Source of the DNA: Candidatus Muproteobacteria bacterium RIFCSPHIGHO2_01_FULL_65_16
GTDB taxonomy: Bacteria > Pseudomonadota > Gammaproteobacteria > Acidiferrobacterales > Sulfurifustaceae
Direction: 5' to 3'
Assembly: GCA_001785175.1 (NCBI GenBank)
Contig: MFSY01000038.1
Location: 6,181-16,552 of the forward strand
Length of the DNA: 10,372 nt
Shown here: positions 1 to 8,674 of the stretch, in pieces
How positions within the stretch are numbered: the stretch's first letter is position 1
Layout: the number at the start of each line of letters is the position of its first letter
Translations under genes and position numbers: made by a program
The notes under the pieces: generated by a model
The model's database searches: none
What the model was told of the DNA's origin: nothing
What the model saw: only the letters and a program-made list of their open reading frames with translations

Positions 1-274
1 ATGGCCCGTCGTGCCACTTGGTGCCGCTGGCATCGAGCAGAAAGCGGCCGACGAGATCGCTCGCCGTCATGTCCTCGTTGCAGGCGACGGTGATCAGCGG
101 CTTGCCGAGCTTCCACGCCATGTACTCGATGAAGCGCGACTTGCCGCAACCCGTCGGGCCCTTGAGCATCAGCGGCATGCGCGCGCTGTAGGCGGCGTTG
201 TATAACTCGACCTCATTCGCAACCGGCCTGTAGTAAGGTTGTTCCGTTATCAGGTATTGTGCAGTGTCATTCAT
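1..274 (-). CDS. cbbQ: CbbQ, RuBisCO activase AAA+ ATPase (N-terminal part)
   Basis: Partial gene: the first 91 codons are present and the rest runs off the left edge. CbbQ is a MoxR/NorQ-type AAA+ ATPase that works with CbbO to strip inhibitory sugar phosphates from form I RuBisCO in the cytoplasm (family knowledge). The Walker A loop GPTGCGKS is seen at residues 39-46, followed by the stretch [15 protein letters not shown] near residues 63-77, which is typical of CbbQ/NorQ proteins. Known members are about 260-270 residues long, so roughly a third is visible. It is read in the same direction as cbbL and cbbS and follows cbbS after a 169-base gap, the usual cbbL-cbbS-cbbQ order. The start at 274 gives the expected N-terminus, but no Shine-Dalgarno sequence lies upstream: a heptad array starts 3 bases before the ATG. 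A terminator also separates it from cbbS, so its expression may be lower than that of RuBisCO. Confidence 0.93.
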   Translation of the reverse strand, partial: MNDTAQYLITEQPYYRPVANEVELYNAAYSARMPLMLKGPTGCGKSRFIEYMAWKLGKPLITVACNEDMTASDLVGRFLLDASGTKWHDGP

Positions 275-277
275 GGC

Positions 278-371
278 TAAGTAGCAAGTGGCAAGTAGCA
301 AGTAGCAAGTAGAAAAACCTTTGTAGCGGGAATGTGTTCCTTGCTACTTGATACTTGCAACTTGCTGCTGA
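278..371. repeat. Inverted pair of heptad arrays, cbbS/cbbQ junction
   Basis: Five contiguous 7-base units lie at 278-312 (one TAAGTAG, one CAAGTGG and three CAAGTAG). A reverse-complement array follows at 340-371 (CTTG, CTACTTG, ATACTTG, CAACTTG, CTGCTGA). The arms face each other across about 27 bases; CAAGTAGCAAG at 292-302 (and again, offset by 7, at 299-309) can pair perfectly with CTTGCTACTTG at 340-350. The loop holds a small palindrome, GGAATGTGTTCC (329-340). On the minus-strand transcript the hairpin would lie between the cbbS terminator and the cbbQ start codon. The arrays are seen directly; hairpin formation and any function are inference. Confidence 0.9.
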
Positions 372-373
372 TT

Positions 374-413
374 CAAAACAAAAAGCCCCTGCCCGAACAC
401 GCCGGACAGGGGC
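374..413 (-). terminator. Rho-independent terminator after cbbS
   Basis: Read on the minus strand, GCCCCTG pairs with CAGGGGC (plus-strand positions 407-413 and 385-391). The stem extends by a further CCG/CGG pairing (393-395 with 403-405) past one mismatch. It is followed directly by a T-rich tract, TTTTTGTTTTG. It begins about 30 bases after the cbbS stop codon and before cbbQ, so it should end much of the cbbLS transcript and leave cbbQ to read-through or to a promoter that I could not identify. Confidence 0.8.
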
Positions 414-443
414 CTCGTTACGGCACGGGACGTCCGGTACCGC

Positions 444-809
444 CTACTTCGTCTTGCCGCGGAAGATCACCATCGCCGCGCCCTGGGTCTGCTTATAGTT
501 GTCGTAACCGACCAGGCGCACGTGATGCGTCGGGTTGGCCTTGTGGCAGGCCTCGGCCTCGGCCAGGATCCGGTCTACGCTGGTCTCGCCGAACAGCGGC
601 AGCTTCCACATGTACCAGTAGTGGTCGAAGGCGTTCTCCGGCTCGGTGTGCTCGATCGCCGGGCTCCAGCCGCGCTTCACCAGATACTCCACCTGCTTGC
701 GGATCTGCGCCTGTTCCATCGCCGGCAGGTAGGAAAAGGTCTCGAACTTGCGCGAGCCCGGATCGCTCAACCGCGATTTGTAGTCCTGTAGTTCAATCAC
801 TTCGCTCAT
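444..809 (-). CDS. cbbS: RuBisCO small subunit, form I
   Basis: Small subunit of ribulose-1,5-bisphosphate carboxylase/oxygenase; eight copies cap the large-subunit octamer in form I enzymes (family knowledge). The product is 121 residues, close to the usual 110-120 for this type. Recognisable parts are the N-terminal [11 protein letters not shown] (residues 21-31), the conserved WSPAIEH (48-54), [12 protein letters not shown] (63-74) and the C-terminal [10 protein letters not shown] (95-104). I chose the ATG at 809 because AGGAG sits 8 bases upstream and MSEV matches the expected N-terminus; the frame stays open for 25 more codons upstream, but these are non-conserved. It lies 134 bases downstream of cbbL with a heptad-array hairpin between them, and a strong terminator follows it. 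The length and the following cbbQ fit the form IA, cbbQ-associated (non-carboxysomal) type. Confidence 0.97.
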   Translation of the reverse strand: MSEVIELQDYKSRLSDPGSRKFETFSYLPAMEQAQIRKQVEYLVKRGWSPAIEHTEPENAFDHYWYMWKLPLFGETSVDRILAEAEACHKANPTHHVRLVGYDNYKQTQGAAMVIFRGKTK

Positions 810-875
810 GTTTCTTACTCCTAAGGTTCGGTGTTCGAAATCCGATCGTGCGACTTTGGTTGACGCTCTGGAATT

Positions 876-946
876 CAGTAGCAAGTATCAAGTAGCAAGT
901 GACAAGAAAAACTACTTGCTACTTGTAGCTTGCAACTTGCTGCTTA
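876..946. repeat. Inverted pair of heptad arrays, cbbL/cbbS junction
   Basis: The left array at 876-906 reads CAGTAG, CAAGTAT, CAAGTAG, CAAGTGA, CAAG. The right array at 912-946 reads CTACTTG twice, then TAGCTTG, CAACTTG and CTGCTTA. CAAGTAGCAAGT (889-900) is perfectly complementary to ACTTGCTACTTG (914-925), and pairing can continue outward imperfectly to about 877/937. This is the tightest of the hairpins, with a loop of about 13 bases. The last three bases of the right array (944-946) are the cbbL stop codon. The cbbS Shine-Dalgarno sequence lies well clear of the array. A role in mRNA 3'-end stability or processing between the two subunit genes is possible but is inference. Confidence 0.92.
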
Positions 947-2374
947 TTTATGCGCCACATCCAGCTTGTCCACCGTGTCGAACTCGAACTTGATCTCCTT
1001 CCAGGTCTCCATGGCGACCTTGAGCTCTGGGCTGTTCTTGGCCGCGCCGGCAAGGATCTCTTTGCCTTCCTTCTCGAGTTGACGGCCCTGGTTGCGCGCC
1101 TCAACGCAGGCCTCGAGGGCCACGCGGTTCGCGGCCGCGCCGGCGGCGTTGCCCCAGGGGTGGCCGAGCGTGCCGCCGCCGAACTGGAACACGGCGTCGT
1201 CGCCGAAGATCGCGAGCAGCGCCGGCATGTGCCAGACGTGGATGCCGCCGGAGGCGACGGCGAAGGCGCCGGGCATGGCGCCCCAGTCCTGGTCGAAGAA
1301 GATGCCGCGCGAGCGGTCTTCCTTGGTGAACTTCTCGCGCAGCAGGTCAATCCAGCCGAGGGTGGACTGGCGGTCGCCCTCGAGCTTGCCGACCACGGTG
1401 CCGGTGTGCAGGTGATCGCCGCCGGAGAGGCGCAGGATCTTCACGAGCACGCGGAAGTGAATGCCGTGGTGCGGGTTGCGGTCGAGCACCGCGTGCATCG
1501 CGCGGTGGATGTGCAGCAGCACGCCGTTATTGCGGCACCAGTTGGCGAGCCCGGTGTTGGCGCAGAAGCCGCCGGTGATGTAGTCGTGCATGATGATCGG
1601 CGCGCCGATCTCCTTGGCATAGTCGGCGCGCTTGTACATCTCCTCCGGCGTCGGCGCGGTGACGTTCAGGTAATGACCCTTGCGCTCGCCGGTCTCCTTC
1701 TCGGCCTTGTGGATCGCCTCCATGACGAAGTCGAAACGCTGGCGCCAGCGCATGAACGGCTGGGAGTTGACGTTCTCGTCGTCCTTGGTGAAGTCGAGAC
1801 CGCCGCGCAGGCACTCGTACACGGCGCGGCCGTAGTTCTTGGCCGAGAGGCCGAGCTTCGGCTTGATGGTGCAGCCGAGCATGGGGCGGCCGTACTTGTT
1901 CATGATGTCGCGCTCGACCTGGATGCCGTGCGGCGGACCGCCGCAGGTCATGACGTAGGCGATCGGGAAGTGCACGTCTTCGAGACGCAGCGCGCGCACC
2001 GCCTTGAAGCCGAACACGTTGCCCACGAGCGAGGTGAACACGTTCACCACCGAGCCCTCTTCGAACAGATCAATCGGGTAGGCGATGAAGGCGTAGAAGC
2101 AGGTGTCGTCGCCCGGCACGTCTTCGATGCGGTAGGCGCGGCCCTTGTAATAGTCGAGGTCGGTCAGCAGGTCGGTCCACACCGTGGTCCAGGTGCCGGT
2201 GGACGACTCAGCGGCGACGGCGGCGGCGGCCTCTTCGCGCGGAACGCCGGCCTGCGGGGTGATCTTGAAGCACGCCAGCAGGTCGGTGGCCTTCGGGGTG
2301 TACTTCGGATCCCAATAGGTTTCGCGGTACTCCTTGACGCCCGCCTTGTAGGTCTTCACGGCACCTTTGCTCAT
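944..2374 (-). CDS. cbbL: RuBisCO large subunit, form IA
   Basis: Catalytic large subunit of RuBisCO, which adds CO2 to ribulose-1,5-bisphosphate to give two 3-phosphoglycerates. The product is 476 residues, the expected size. Active-site elements are intact: TIKPKLGLS with K171 and K173, [11 protein letters not shown] with the carbamylated lysine K197 and metal ligands D199 and E200, HIHRAMHA with H290 and R291, loop-6 lysine K330 in GKLEGDR, and SGG at 375-377. The sequence reads as the green-like form IA of proteobacteria. Because cbbS and cbbQ follow and no carboxysome shell gene intervenes, I place it in the cbbQ-linked (IAq) group by inference. The start at 2374 is supported by AGGAGG a few bases upstream and by the [15 protein letters not shown]-terminus; the open frame continues for 23 upstream codons without conservation. 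The gene is divergent from cbbR, its probable regulator. Its TAA stop is the last part of a heptad repeat array. Confidence 0.98.
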   Translation of the reverse strand: MSKGAVKTYKAGVKEYRETYWDPKYTPKATDLLACFKITPQAGVPREEAAAAVAAESSTGTWTTVWTDLLTDLDYYKGRAYRIEDVPGDDTCFYAFIAYPIDLFEEGSVVNVFTSLVGNVFGFKAVRALRLEDVHFPIAYVMTCGGPPHGIQVERDIMNKYGRPMLGCTIKPKLGLSAKNYGRAVYECLRGGLDFTKDDENVNSQPFMRWRQRFDFVMEAIHKAEKETGERKGHYLNVTAPTPEEMYKRADYAKEIGAPIIMHDYITGGFCANTGLANWCRNNGVLLHIHRAMHAVLDRNPHHGIHFRVLVKILRLSGGDHLHTGTVVGKLEGDRQSTLGWIDLLREKFTKEDRSRGIFFDQDWGAMPGAFAVASGGIHVWHMPALLAIFGDDAVFQFGGGTLGHPWGNAAGAAANRVALEACVEARNQGRQLEKEGKEILAGAAKNSPELKVAMETWKEIKFEFDTVDKLDVAHK

Positions 2375-2453
2375 ACGGCCTCCTCGGTTTGAATCCGGTG
2401 AACTACCGGGCGGAACTGCTCGCGCCCGATTCATGGAGCACACCTTAGCCGGG

Positions 2454-2513
2454 AATAATCATAAACAACACTCACATTTTATGATAATTATGATAAGCTG
2501 CGGCTTATGGTTA
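2454..2513. promoter_or_regulatory. AT-rich divergent cbbL/cbbR control region
   Basis: The 155-base gap between the divergent starts of cbbL (2374) and cbbR (2530) contains an AT-rich island in otherwise GC-rich DNA. Two perfect tandem copies of TTATGATAA lie at 2479-2487 and 2488-2496, and a related TTATGGTTA lies at 2505-2513. An inverted copy upstream, ATCATAAA (2458-2465), mirrors TTTATGAT (2478-2485) across 12 bases. ATAAGC (2493-2498) and GCTTAT (2503-2508) form a further perfect inverted repeat around TGCG. LysR regulators bind such dyads, and CbbR normally binds between cbbR and cbbL, so these are candidate CbbR sites. A possible cbbL -10 box, TATGAT, is on the minus strand at 2458-2463, with a weak TTATCA 18 bases upstream. 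Promoter positions are inference. Confidence 0.65.
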
Positions 2514-2529
2514 TTCCGAGACCTATACC

Positions 2530-3477
2530 ATGTATCTGACCCTGCGCCAGCTTAAGGTTTTCGAGGCCGTGGCGCGGCACCTGAACTACACCCGCGCCGC
2601 CGAGGAGCTACACCTCACCCAACCAGCCGTGTCCATGCAGGTGACCCAACTCGAGAAAAGTCTGGGAATCGCGCTGTTCGAGCAACTAGGCAAGCGCATC
2701 CACCTCACCGAGGCCGGACGCGAAGTGCATGCCTACACCCGCGCGATCGCCCAGCAGCTCGACGAGCTCGAGGCCGTGCTCAACCGCATCAAGGGCCTGA
2801 GCGGCGGCAGGTTGCGCATCTCGGTCGCGACGACGGCGAACTATTTCATCCCCACCCTGCTCGGCACCTTCTCGCGCCGCTACCCGGACGTGACCGTGAG
2901 TCTCGATGTCACCAACCGCGAGACGCTGCTCCGACAACTGAGCGAAAACACCGTGGATCTGGTCATCATGGGCCAACCCCCGGCCGAGGCCGATGTCGAG
3001 GCCGAGGCGTTCATGGACAACCCGCTCGTGGTCGTCGCCCCGCCCGATCACCCGCTCGCGCGGCAAAAGAAAATCTCCTTGGCGCGCTTGCAGGATGAAA
3101 CCTTCCTCGTGCGCGAGAGCGGTTCCGGCACAAGGATCGCCATGGAGCGCTTCTTCGCCGAGCGCGGCATGCGTCTCAAGACCGGCATGGAGGTCGGCAG
3201 CAACGAGGCCATCAAGCAGAGCGTGCAGGCGGGGCTGGGTCTGGGTCTGTTGTCACGCGCGACCATTGAACAGGAACTGGCACTGAAACGCCTCGTCGTG
3301 CTCGATGTCGAGGACTTCCCCATCATGCGCCACTGGTACGTGGTGCACCGCAAGGGCAAGCGCCTGTCGGCCGCGGCCGAGGCATACAAGCAGTTCATGC
3401 TCGCGGAAGCCGCGACACTGCCGACGGCGGGAGGCAATAACAAGTCCAGCAGGAAAATCAAGCGCGGCCGGCGGTAG
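2530..3477 (+). CDS. cbbR: CbbR, LysR-type regulator of the CBB genes
   Basis: LysR-family transcription regulator of 315 residues. The N-terminal winged helix-turn-helix spans about residues 3-63 (LRQLKVFEAVARHLNYTRAA, then TQPAVSMQVTQLEKSLG and LFEQLGKRIHLTEAG). The remainder, from about residue 92 to 295, is a periplasmic-binding-like effector domain. Divergent placement next to cbbL and the HTH sequence identify it as CbbR, which activates CBB genes in response to metabolites such as RuBP, NADPH or PEP in studied species; the effector here is unknown. The ATG at 2530 gives the canonical MYLTLRQLKVF start, with only a weak ribosome-binding site. The last 15 residues (301-315) form a Gly/Asn then Lys/Arg-rich tail, GGNNKSSRKIKRGRR, beyond the usual fold. 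The gene converges on fba across a bidirectional terminator. Confidence 0.95.
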   Translation: MYLTLRQLKVFEAVARHLNYTRAAEELHLTQPAVSMQVTQLEKSLGIALFEQLGKRIHLTEAGREVHAYTRAIAQQLDELEAVLNRIKGLSGGRLRISVATTANYFIPTLLGTFSRRYPDVTVSLDVTNRETLLRQLSENTVDLVIMGQPPAEADVEAEAFMDNPLVVVAPPDHPLARQKKISLARLQDETFLVRESGSGTRIAMERFFAERGMRLKTGMEVGSNEAIKQSVQAGLGLGLLSRATIEQELALKRLVVLDVEDFPIMRHWYVVHRKGKRLSAAAEAYKQFMLAEAATLPTAGGNNKSSRKIKRGRR

Positions 3478-3524
3478 GAATTGCAACGCGACTGCCAGCC
3501 ATTGACCGCCCGGTCGCGGAATAA

Positions 3525-3550
3525 AAAGGGGCCGCTTGCGCGACCCCTTT
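3525..3550. terminator. Bidirectional terminator between cbbR and fba
   Basis: AAAGGGG (3525-3531) pairs with CCCCTTT (3544-3550), and CGC/GCG extends the stem past one C/A mismatch around a TTGC loop. On the minus strand the stem is followed by TTTTTATT, a good U-tract ending the tkt-gap-pgk-pyk-fba transcript. On the plus strand the following CTTTCTTCTCT is a weaker tract that could end cbbR. The position between convergent genes supports use in both directions. Confidence 0.8.
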
Positions 3551-3581
3551 CTTCTCTCGGCTCTTCCTGCTTTTTGATCTT

Positions 3582-4649
3582 TTAATTGACCTTCGGATCG
3601 AGTTCGCCCTTGTCGTAGCGCTTCTGCATCTCTTCGAGCGCGTAGACCTTCTTGATCTTGCCCGCCTGGCCGGCGGAACCGAAGGCCTGGTAGCGGTCCT
3701 TGCAGATGCCGGTCATGGCCTTGGTGGCTTCCTTGAGGAACTTGCGCGGGTCGAAGTTCTTGCGGTCCTCGGCCAGGTGCTTGCGGATGGCGCCGGTCGA
3801 GGCCATGCGCAGGTCGGTGTCTATGTTGACCTTGCGCACGCCGCTCTTGATGCCCTCCGCGATCTCGGACACCGGCACGCCGTAGGTCTGGCCCATGTCG
3901 CCGCCGAAGCTGTTGATGATCTTGAGCCAGTCCTCCGGCACCGAGCTCGAGCCGTGCATCACCAGATGCACGTTCGGGATGCGCTTGTGGATCTCCTTCA
4001 CGCGATCAATGCGCAGCACCTTGCCGGTGGGCTTCTGCGTGAACTTGTAGGCGCCGTGCGAGGTGCCGATGGCGATCGCGAGTGCGTCCACCTTGGTCTT
4101 GGCGACGAAGTCCGCGGCCTCGTTCGGGTCGGTGAGGAGCTGCGAGTGGTCGAGCTTGCCCTCGGCGCCGTGACCGTCTTCCTCACCGGCCTTGCCGCTT
4201 TCGAGCGAGCCGAGGCAGCCGAGCTCGCCTTCCACCGACACGCCGCAGGCATGCGCGAGTTCCGCGACCTTGCGGGTCACTTCGACGTTGTACTCGTAGG
4301 ACGACGGGGTCTTGCCGTCCTCCTTCAGCGAGCCGTCCATCATCACCGAGCTGAAGCCCGACTGCACGGAACGGAAACAGATGCCCGGCGAGGCGCCGTG
4401 GTCCTGGTGCATGCAGATCGGGATCTGCGGATACATCTCGATGGCGCCCAGGATCAGGTGGCGCAGGAAGGGCTCGCCGGCATAGGAACGCGCGCCGGCC
4501 GATCCTTGCAGGATCACCGGGCTGTCGGCGGCGGCGGCGGCTTCCATGATCGCCTTCACCTGCTCCATGTTGTTGACGTTGAACGCCGGCAGGCCGTAAC
4601 CGTGCTCGGCGGCATGGTCCAGCAGTTGGCGCAGGGTCACTAGGGCCAT
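3582..4649 (-). CDS. fba: Class II fructose-1,6-bisphosphate aldolase
   Basis: Zinc-dependent aldolase joining glyceraldehyde-3-phosphate and dihydroxyacetone phosphate to fructose-1,6-bisphosphate. In the CBB cycle related enzymes also make sedoheptulose-1,7-bisphosphate. The product is 355 residues, the normal size for the CbbA/Fba class IIB-like group. Visible motifs are CMHQDHGAS (catalytic D83, zinc ligand H84), VEGELG (E142), GTSHGAYKF (H198), [11 protein letters not shown] (H232) and KVNIDTDLR (273-281). The start at 4649 is firmly set by AGGAGG 5 bases upstream. It is the last gene of the five-gene minus-strand block, 56 bases after pyk, and ends before the bidirectional terminator shared with cbbR. 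The names cbbA and fbaA are equally used for this gene. Confidence 0.96.
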   Translation of the reverse strand: MALVTLRQLLDHAAEHGYGLPAFNVNNMEQVKAIMEAAAAADSPVILQGSAGARSYAGEPFLRHLILGAIEMYPQIPICMHQDHGASPGICFRSVQSGFSSVMMDGSLKEDGKTPSSYEYNVEVTRKVAELAHACGVSVEGELGCLGSLESGKAGEEDGHGAEGKLDHSQLLTDPNEAADFVAKTKVDALAIAIGTSHGAYKFTQKPTGKVLRIDRVKEIHKRIPNVHLVMHGSSSVPEDWLKIINSFGGDMGQTYGVPVSEIAEGIKSGVRKVNIDTDLRMASTGAIRKHLAEDRKNFDPRKFLKEATKAMTGICKDRYQAFGSAGQAGKIKKVYALEEMQKRYDKGELDPKVN

Positions 4650-4687
4650 AATGTCCTCCTGGGATATTTTGTAACCGTCATCACCGT

Positions 4688-4701
4688 CGGCGCGGGCGCC
4701 G
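4688..4701. other. Small GC-rich palindrome, pyk/fba junction
   Basis: CGGCGC and GCGCCG form a perfect 6-base inverted repeat around GG in the 56-base gap between pyk and fba. No T-run follows on either strand, so it is not a convincing terminator. It is the only structure in this gap, the one junction of the block without a short-tandem array, and may be chance in GC-rich DNA. Confidence 0.3.
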
Positions 4702-4705
4702 GAGA

Positions 4706-6145
4706 TCAGTCCTTGCGCAGATCGCCGACGGTCACAATCTTCATCGTATTGGTGCCGCCCGGCTTGGCCAAAGGCTCACCGATCGTGAGGATGACCAGGT
4801 CTTCGTCGCGCGCCGCGCCGCGGCGGCGCAGCTCATCCACCGCTTCCCGCATGACTCTTGCGGGGTCGGTGCTGGTCAGGGTGAAACTCACCGGATACAC
4901 GCCGCGATAGAGCGTGACCTTTCTACGGGTTTCAACGTGCGGCGTCAAGGCGTAGATCGGCACCGCCGAGCTGATGCGCGACATCCACAGCGCGGTCGAG
5001 CCGGATTCGGTGAGCGCCGCGATCGCGCGCACCGGCAAATGGTTGGCGCTGTACATCACCGCCATGGCGATGGCCTCGTCCACGCGCGCGAAGGTCACGT
5101 CCTCGCGGTGACGCGAATGGGTGGCCTCGTACTCTTGCTCGGCCACGCGGCAGACGCGATCCATGGCGGCGACCGCCGCGATGGGGTGCTTGCCCGTGGC
5201 GGTCTCGGCCGAGAGCATCACGGCGTCGGTGCCGTCGAGCACGGCGTTGGCGACGTCCGAGACTTCGGCGCGCGTCGGCACCGCGTTCTCGATCATGGAT
5301 TCCAGCATCTGCGTGGCGGTGATCACCACCTTGTTCATCCGCCGCGCCATGCGGATGAGGCGTTTCTGGATCGGCGGCACCGCGGCGTCGCCGATCTCGA
5401 CCGCGAGATCGCCGCGCGCGATCATGATCGCATCCGCGGCGACGATGATCTCCTCGATCGCCGCGACCGCCTCGGCGCGCTCGATCTTGGCGATGACGCC
5501 GCCGTGTCCGCCGGCGGCGCGCAGCAGGTCGCGCGCCTCGATGACATCGGCGGCGCTGCGGGGGAAGGAGATGGCGAGATAGTCGGCGCGCATCGCCGCC
5601 GCCGTCTTGATGTCCCGGCGGTCCTTGTCGGTGAGCGCCGACGCTGACAGCCCGCCGCCCTGGCGGTTGATGCCCTTGTTGTCGCCGAGCTCGCCGCCGA
5701 CGACGACACGACAGACGATCTCGGGGCCCTGCACCTGGTCCACCCACAGCGTGATGCGCCCGTCATCCAGCAGCAACGTCACCCCGCGGCTGACATCCTG
5801 CGGCAGCTGTTTGTACGTTGTCCCGACGCGCTCCTTGGTTCCGGCATCCAGCGGGTGATCGGTGTCTATGACGAATCGTTCGCCGTCGCGCAGGACGGCC
5901 TTGCCGCCCTTGAACTTCCCGACGCGGATCTTCGGCCCTTGCAGGTCCACCAGCACGCCGATGTGGCGGCCGTGCGCCTGGGCGCGCTCGCGCGCCTGTT
6001 CGGCGCGCTTCACGTGTACGTCGGCCAGGTCGTGGGAAAAATTGAGGCGCACCACGTCCACGCCGGCCTCGATGAGCTTTTCGAGGACCTTCGGGTCGTC
6101 CGTGGCCGGGCCGAGGGTGGAGACGATTTTCGTTCTACGCAGCAT
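4706..6145 (-). CDS. pyk: Pyruvate kinase, PykA-like
   Basis: Converts phosphoenolpyruvate and ADP to pyruvate and ATP in the cytoplasm. The product is 479 residues, normal for the family. Motifs in order are [11 protein letters not shown] (4-14), RLNFSHD (33-39), DLQGPKIR (67-74), the B domain to about residue 157, [20 protein letters not shown] (160-179), [11 protein letters not shown] with catalytic K220 and metal ligand E222, [12 protein letters not shown] with D246, TATQMLESM (276-284) and [15 protein letters not shown] (302-316). The GGGLSA linker and [11 protein letters not shown] resemble the PykA (AMP-activated) subgroup, but regulation cannot be read from sequence alone. I set the start at 6145; translation from a TTG further upstream would only read through the repeat array. 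No Shine-Dalgarno sequence precedes this ATG: the array begins 6 bases upstream. Its place between pgk and fba suggests it drains fixed carbon toward biosynthesis. Confidence 0.95.
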   Translation of the reverse strand: MLRRTKIVSTLGPATDDPKVLEKLIEAGVDVVRLNFSHDLADVHVKRAEQARERAQAHGRHIGVLVDLQGPKIRVGKFKGGKAVLRDGERFVIDTDHPLDAGTKERVGTTYKQLPQDVSRGVTLLLDDGRITLWVDQVQGPEIVCRVVVGGELGDNKGINRQGGGLSASALTDKDRRDIKTAAAMRADYLAISFPRSAADVIEARDLLRAAGGHGGVIAKIERAEAVAAIEEIIVAADAIMIARGDLAVEIGDAAVPPIQKRLIRMARRMNKVVITATQMLESMIENAVPTRAEVSDVANAVLDGTDAVMLSAETATGKHPIAAVAAMDRVCRVAEQEYEATHSRHREDVTFARVDEAIAMAVMYSANHLPVRAIAALTESGSTALWMSRISSAVPIYALTPHVETRRKVTLYRGVYPVSFTLTSTDPARVMREAVDELRRRGAARDEDLVILTIGEPLAKPGGTNTMKIVTVGDLRKD

Positions 6146-6150
6146 AAAAT

Positions 6151-6242
6151 CAGTAGCAAGTTTCACGTTGCAAGTAGCAAGCAAAGGCGAAGGGGTTCAT
6201 GGCTTTTTCTCTTGCCCCTTGCTACTTGCCACTTGCTACTTC
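6151..6242. repeat. Inverted pair of heptad arrays, pgk/pyk junction
   Basis: The left array at 6151-6181 reads CAGTAG, CAAGTTT, CACGTTG, CAAGTAG, CAAG. The right array at 6211-6242 includes CTTGCCC, then CTTG, CTACTTG, CCACTTG and CTACTTC. The arms are separated by 29 bases. Together they fill the whole 90-base gap between pgk and pyk. The right array overlaps the end of pgk: the CTA at 6236-6238 is the pgk TAG stop, and the next three bases encode its last lysine. The left array ends 5 bases from the pyk start codon. Confidence 0.9.
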
Positions 6243-7417
6243 CTCGCTCGTTCTTCGAGCATGGCCACCGCCGGCAGCTTCTTGCCCTCGAGGAACTCGA
6301 GGAACGCGCCGCCGGCGGTGGAGATGTACGACACCTTGTCGTAGATATTGTACTTCTGAATGGCCGCAATCGTGTCGCCGCCGCCGGCGAGGGTGAACGC
6401 CTTGGTCGCGGCGATCGCCTCGGCGATCTTTTTCGTGCCGGCGCCGAACTGATCAAACTCGAACACGCCCACCGGGCCGTTCCACACCACGGTGCCGGCC
6501 TGCATGATGATGTCGGCGAGCTGTTGCGCGCTCTTCGGGCCGATGTCGAAGATCATGTCGTCGTCGGCCACCGCGGAGGCGTCTTTCAGCGTCGCGGGTT
6601 CGCTCGCATCGTACTTCTTGCCGACGACCACGTCCACGGCGATCGGGATGGTGGCGCCGCGCTTGGCCATCTTCTCCATGAGCGCCTTGGCGGTCGGGGT
6701 GAGATCGGGTTCGCTGAGCGACTTGCCGATTTTCTTTCCAGCCGCCGCCAGGAAGGTGTTGGCGATGCCGCCGCCGACCACGAGCTGGTCCACCTTCTCC
6801 GACAGCGACTCGAGCACGGTGAGCTTGGTCGAGACCTTCGAGCCGCCGACGATCGCGACCATCGGCCGCTTTGGGTTGAGCAGCGCCTTGGTCAACGCCT
6901 CCAGCTCCCCGGTGAGCAGGATGCCGGCGCACGCGACCGGCGCGAACCTGGCGACACCGTGGGTCGAGGCCTCGGCGCGGTGCGCGGTGCCGAAGGCGTC
7001 CATCACGAACACATCGCACAGTCCGGCGTACTTCCGCGCGGTGTCATCGGCGTTCTTCTTCTCGCCCCTGTTGAAGCGCACGTTCTCGAGCAACACCAGC
7101 TCCCCGGCCGCCACGTCGAAACCGCCGTTGATCCAGTCCTTGACGAGACGTACCGGCTTCCCAAGCTTCCTGGAAAGATCGTCGGCCACGGGCTTGAGCG
7201 AATTCTCCTCGCTGTAGACGCCTTCCTCGGGGCGACCGAGATGGCTCATCACCATGACCTTGGCGCCGGCCTGGAGGCAGTGCCGGAACGTCGGGAGCGA
7301 CGCCGCGATGCGCGCGTCGGAGTTGACCTTGCCGTCCTTCACCGGCACGTTGAGGTCGGCGCGGATCAGCACGCGCTTGCCCTTGAGGTCGAGATCGGTC
7401 AGTTTGATTACGGACAT
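6236..7417 (-). CDS. pgk: Phosphoglycerate kinase
   Basis: Phosphorylates 3-phosphoglycerate with ATP to 1,3-bisphosphoglycerate, the first reductive-phase step after RuBisCO. The product is 393 residues, typical of bacterial Pgk. Signature parts are [17 protein letters not shown] (15-31), the substrate-binding [47 protein letters not shown], the hinge-region NGPVGVFE and the nucleotide-binding GGGDT near the C-terminus. The start at 7417 gives [14 protein letters not shown], the expected N-terminus; 28 upstream codons in frame come from the repeat region. Its ribosome-binding site is weak (AAGGAAC lies more than 15 bases upstream). It sits between gap and pyk. The final lysine codon and TAG stop coincide with a heptad of the downstream repeat array. 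Confidence 0.97.
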   Translation of the reverse strand: MSVIKLTDLDLKGKRVLIRADLNVPVKDGKVNSDARIAASLPTFRHCLQAGAKVMVMSHLGRPEEGVYSEENSLKPVADDLSRKLGKPVRLVKDWINGGFDVAAGELVLLENVRFNRGEKKNADDTARKYAGLCDVFVMDAFGTAHRAEASTHGVARFAPVACAGILLTGELEALTKALLNPKRPMVAIVGGSKVSTKLTVLESLSEKVDQLVVGGGIANTFLAAAGKKIGKSLSEPDLTPTAKALMEKMAKRGATIPIAVDVVVGKKYDASEPATLKDASAVADDDMIFDIGPKSAQQLADIIMQAGTVVWNGPVGVFEFDQFGAGTKKIAEAIAATKAFTLAGGGDTIAAIQKYNIYDKVSYISTAGGAFLEFLEGKKLPAVAMLEERARK

Positions 7418-7455
7418 ATTACGATGCTCAGAGTTCCTTTGCATTTGTCGGCTGG

Positions 7456-8564
<1,109 letters not shown>

Positions 8565-8590
8565 TTAAATATGAAATCGTTTATGAGTTC

Positions 8591-8668
8591 TTGACGCAAA
8601 GGCGCAAAGACGCAAAGTTTTTAAATATCAAAATTGCCTCTCTTTGCGCCTTCGCGTCTTTGCGTCAA
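8591..8668. repeat. Inverted pair of 8-base-unit arrays, tkt/gap junction
   Basis: Three copies of RCGCAAAG lie in the left arm (8592-8617). A reverse-complement array of three, one with CGCGAAG in place of CGCAAAG, lies at 8642-8667. The two 26-base arms match with three mismatches, and one more A/T pair extends the base. The loop of about 24 bases is AT-rich (TTTTTAAATATCAAAATTG). The array begins 7 bases after the tkt stop codon and ends 44 bases before the gap start, leaving the gap ribosome-binding site free. The unit differs from the CAAGTAG heptad, but the layout is the same. Confidence 0.92.
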
Positions 8669-8674
8669 ACGATA

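Noticed and set aside
278..371. CRISPR array
   Set aside because: The repeats are contiguous 7-base units with no unique spacers, and arms face each other.
810..884. Longer cbbS product starting 25 codons upstream
   Set aside because: The extra residues are non-conserved and come partly from the repeat; AGGAG is correctly placed for the start at 809.
950..2392. 480-codon open frame on the plus strand opposite cbbL
   Set aside because: It is the antisense of a clearly conserved cbbL, rich in Ala/Val/His/Arg/Gly/Glu as expected from reverse reading of GC-rich codons, with no recognisable domain.
3504..3515. GACCG/CGGTC palindrome after cbbR
   Set aside because: The stem is only 5 bases with a 2-base loop and no T-run; the real terminator lies just downstream.
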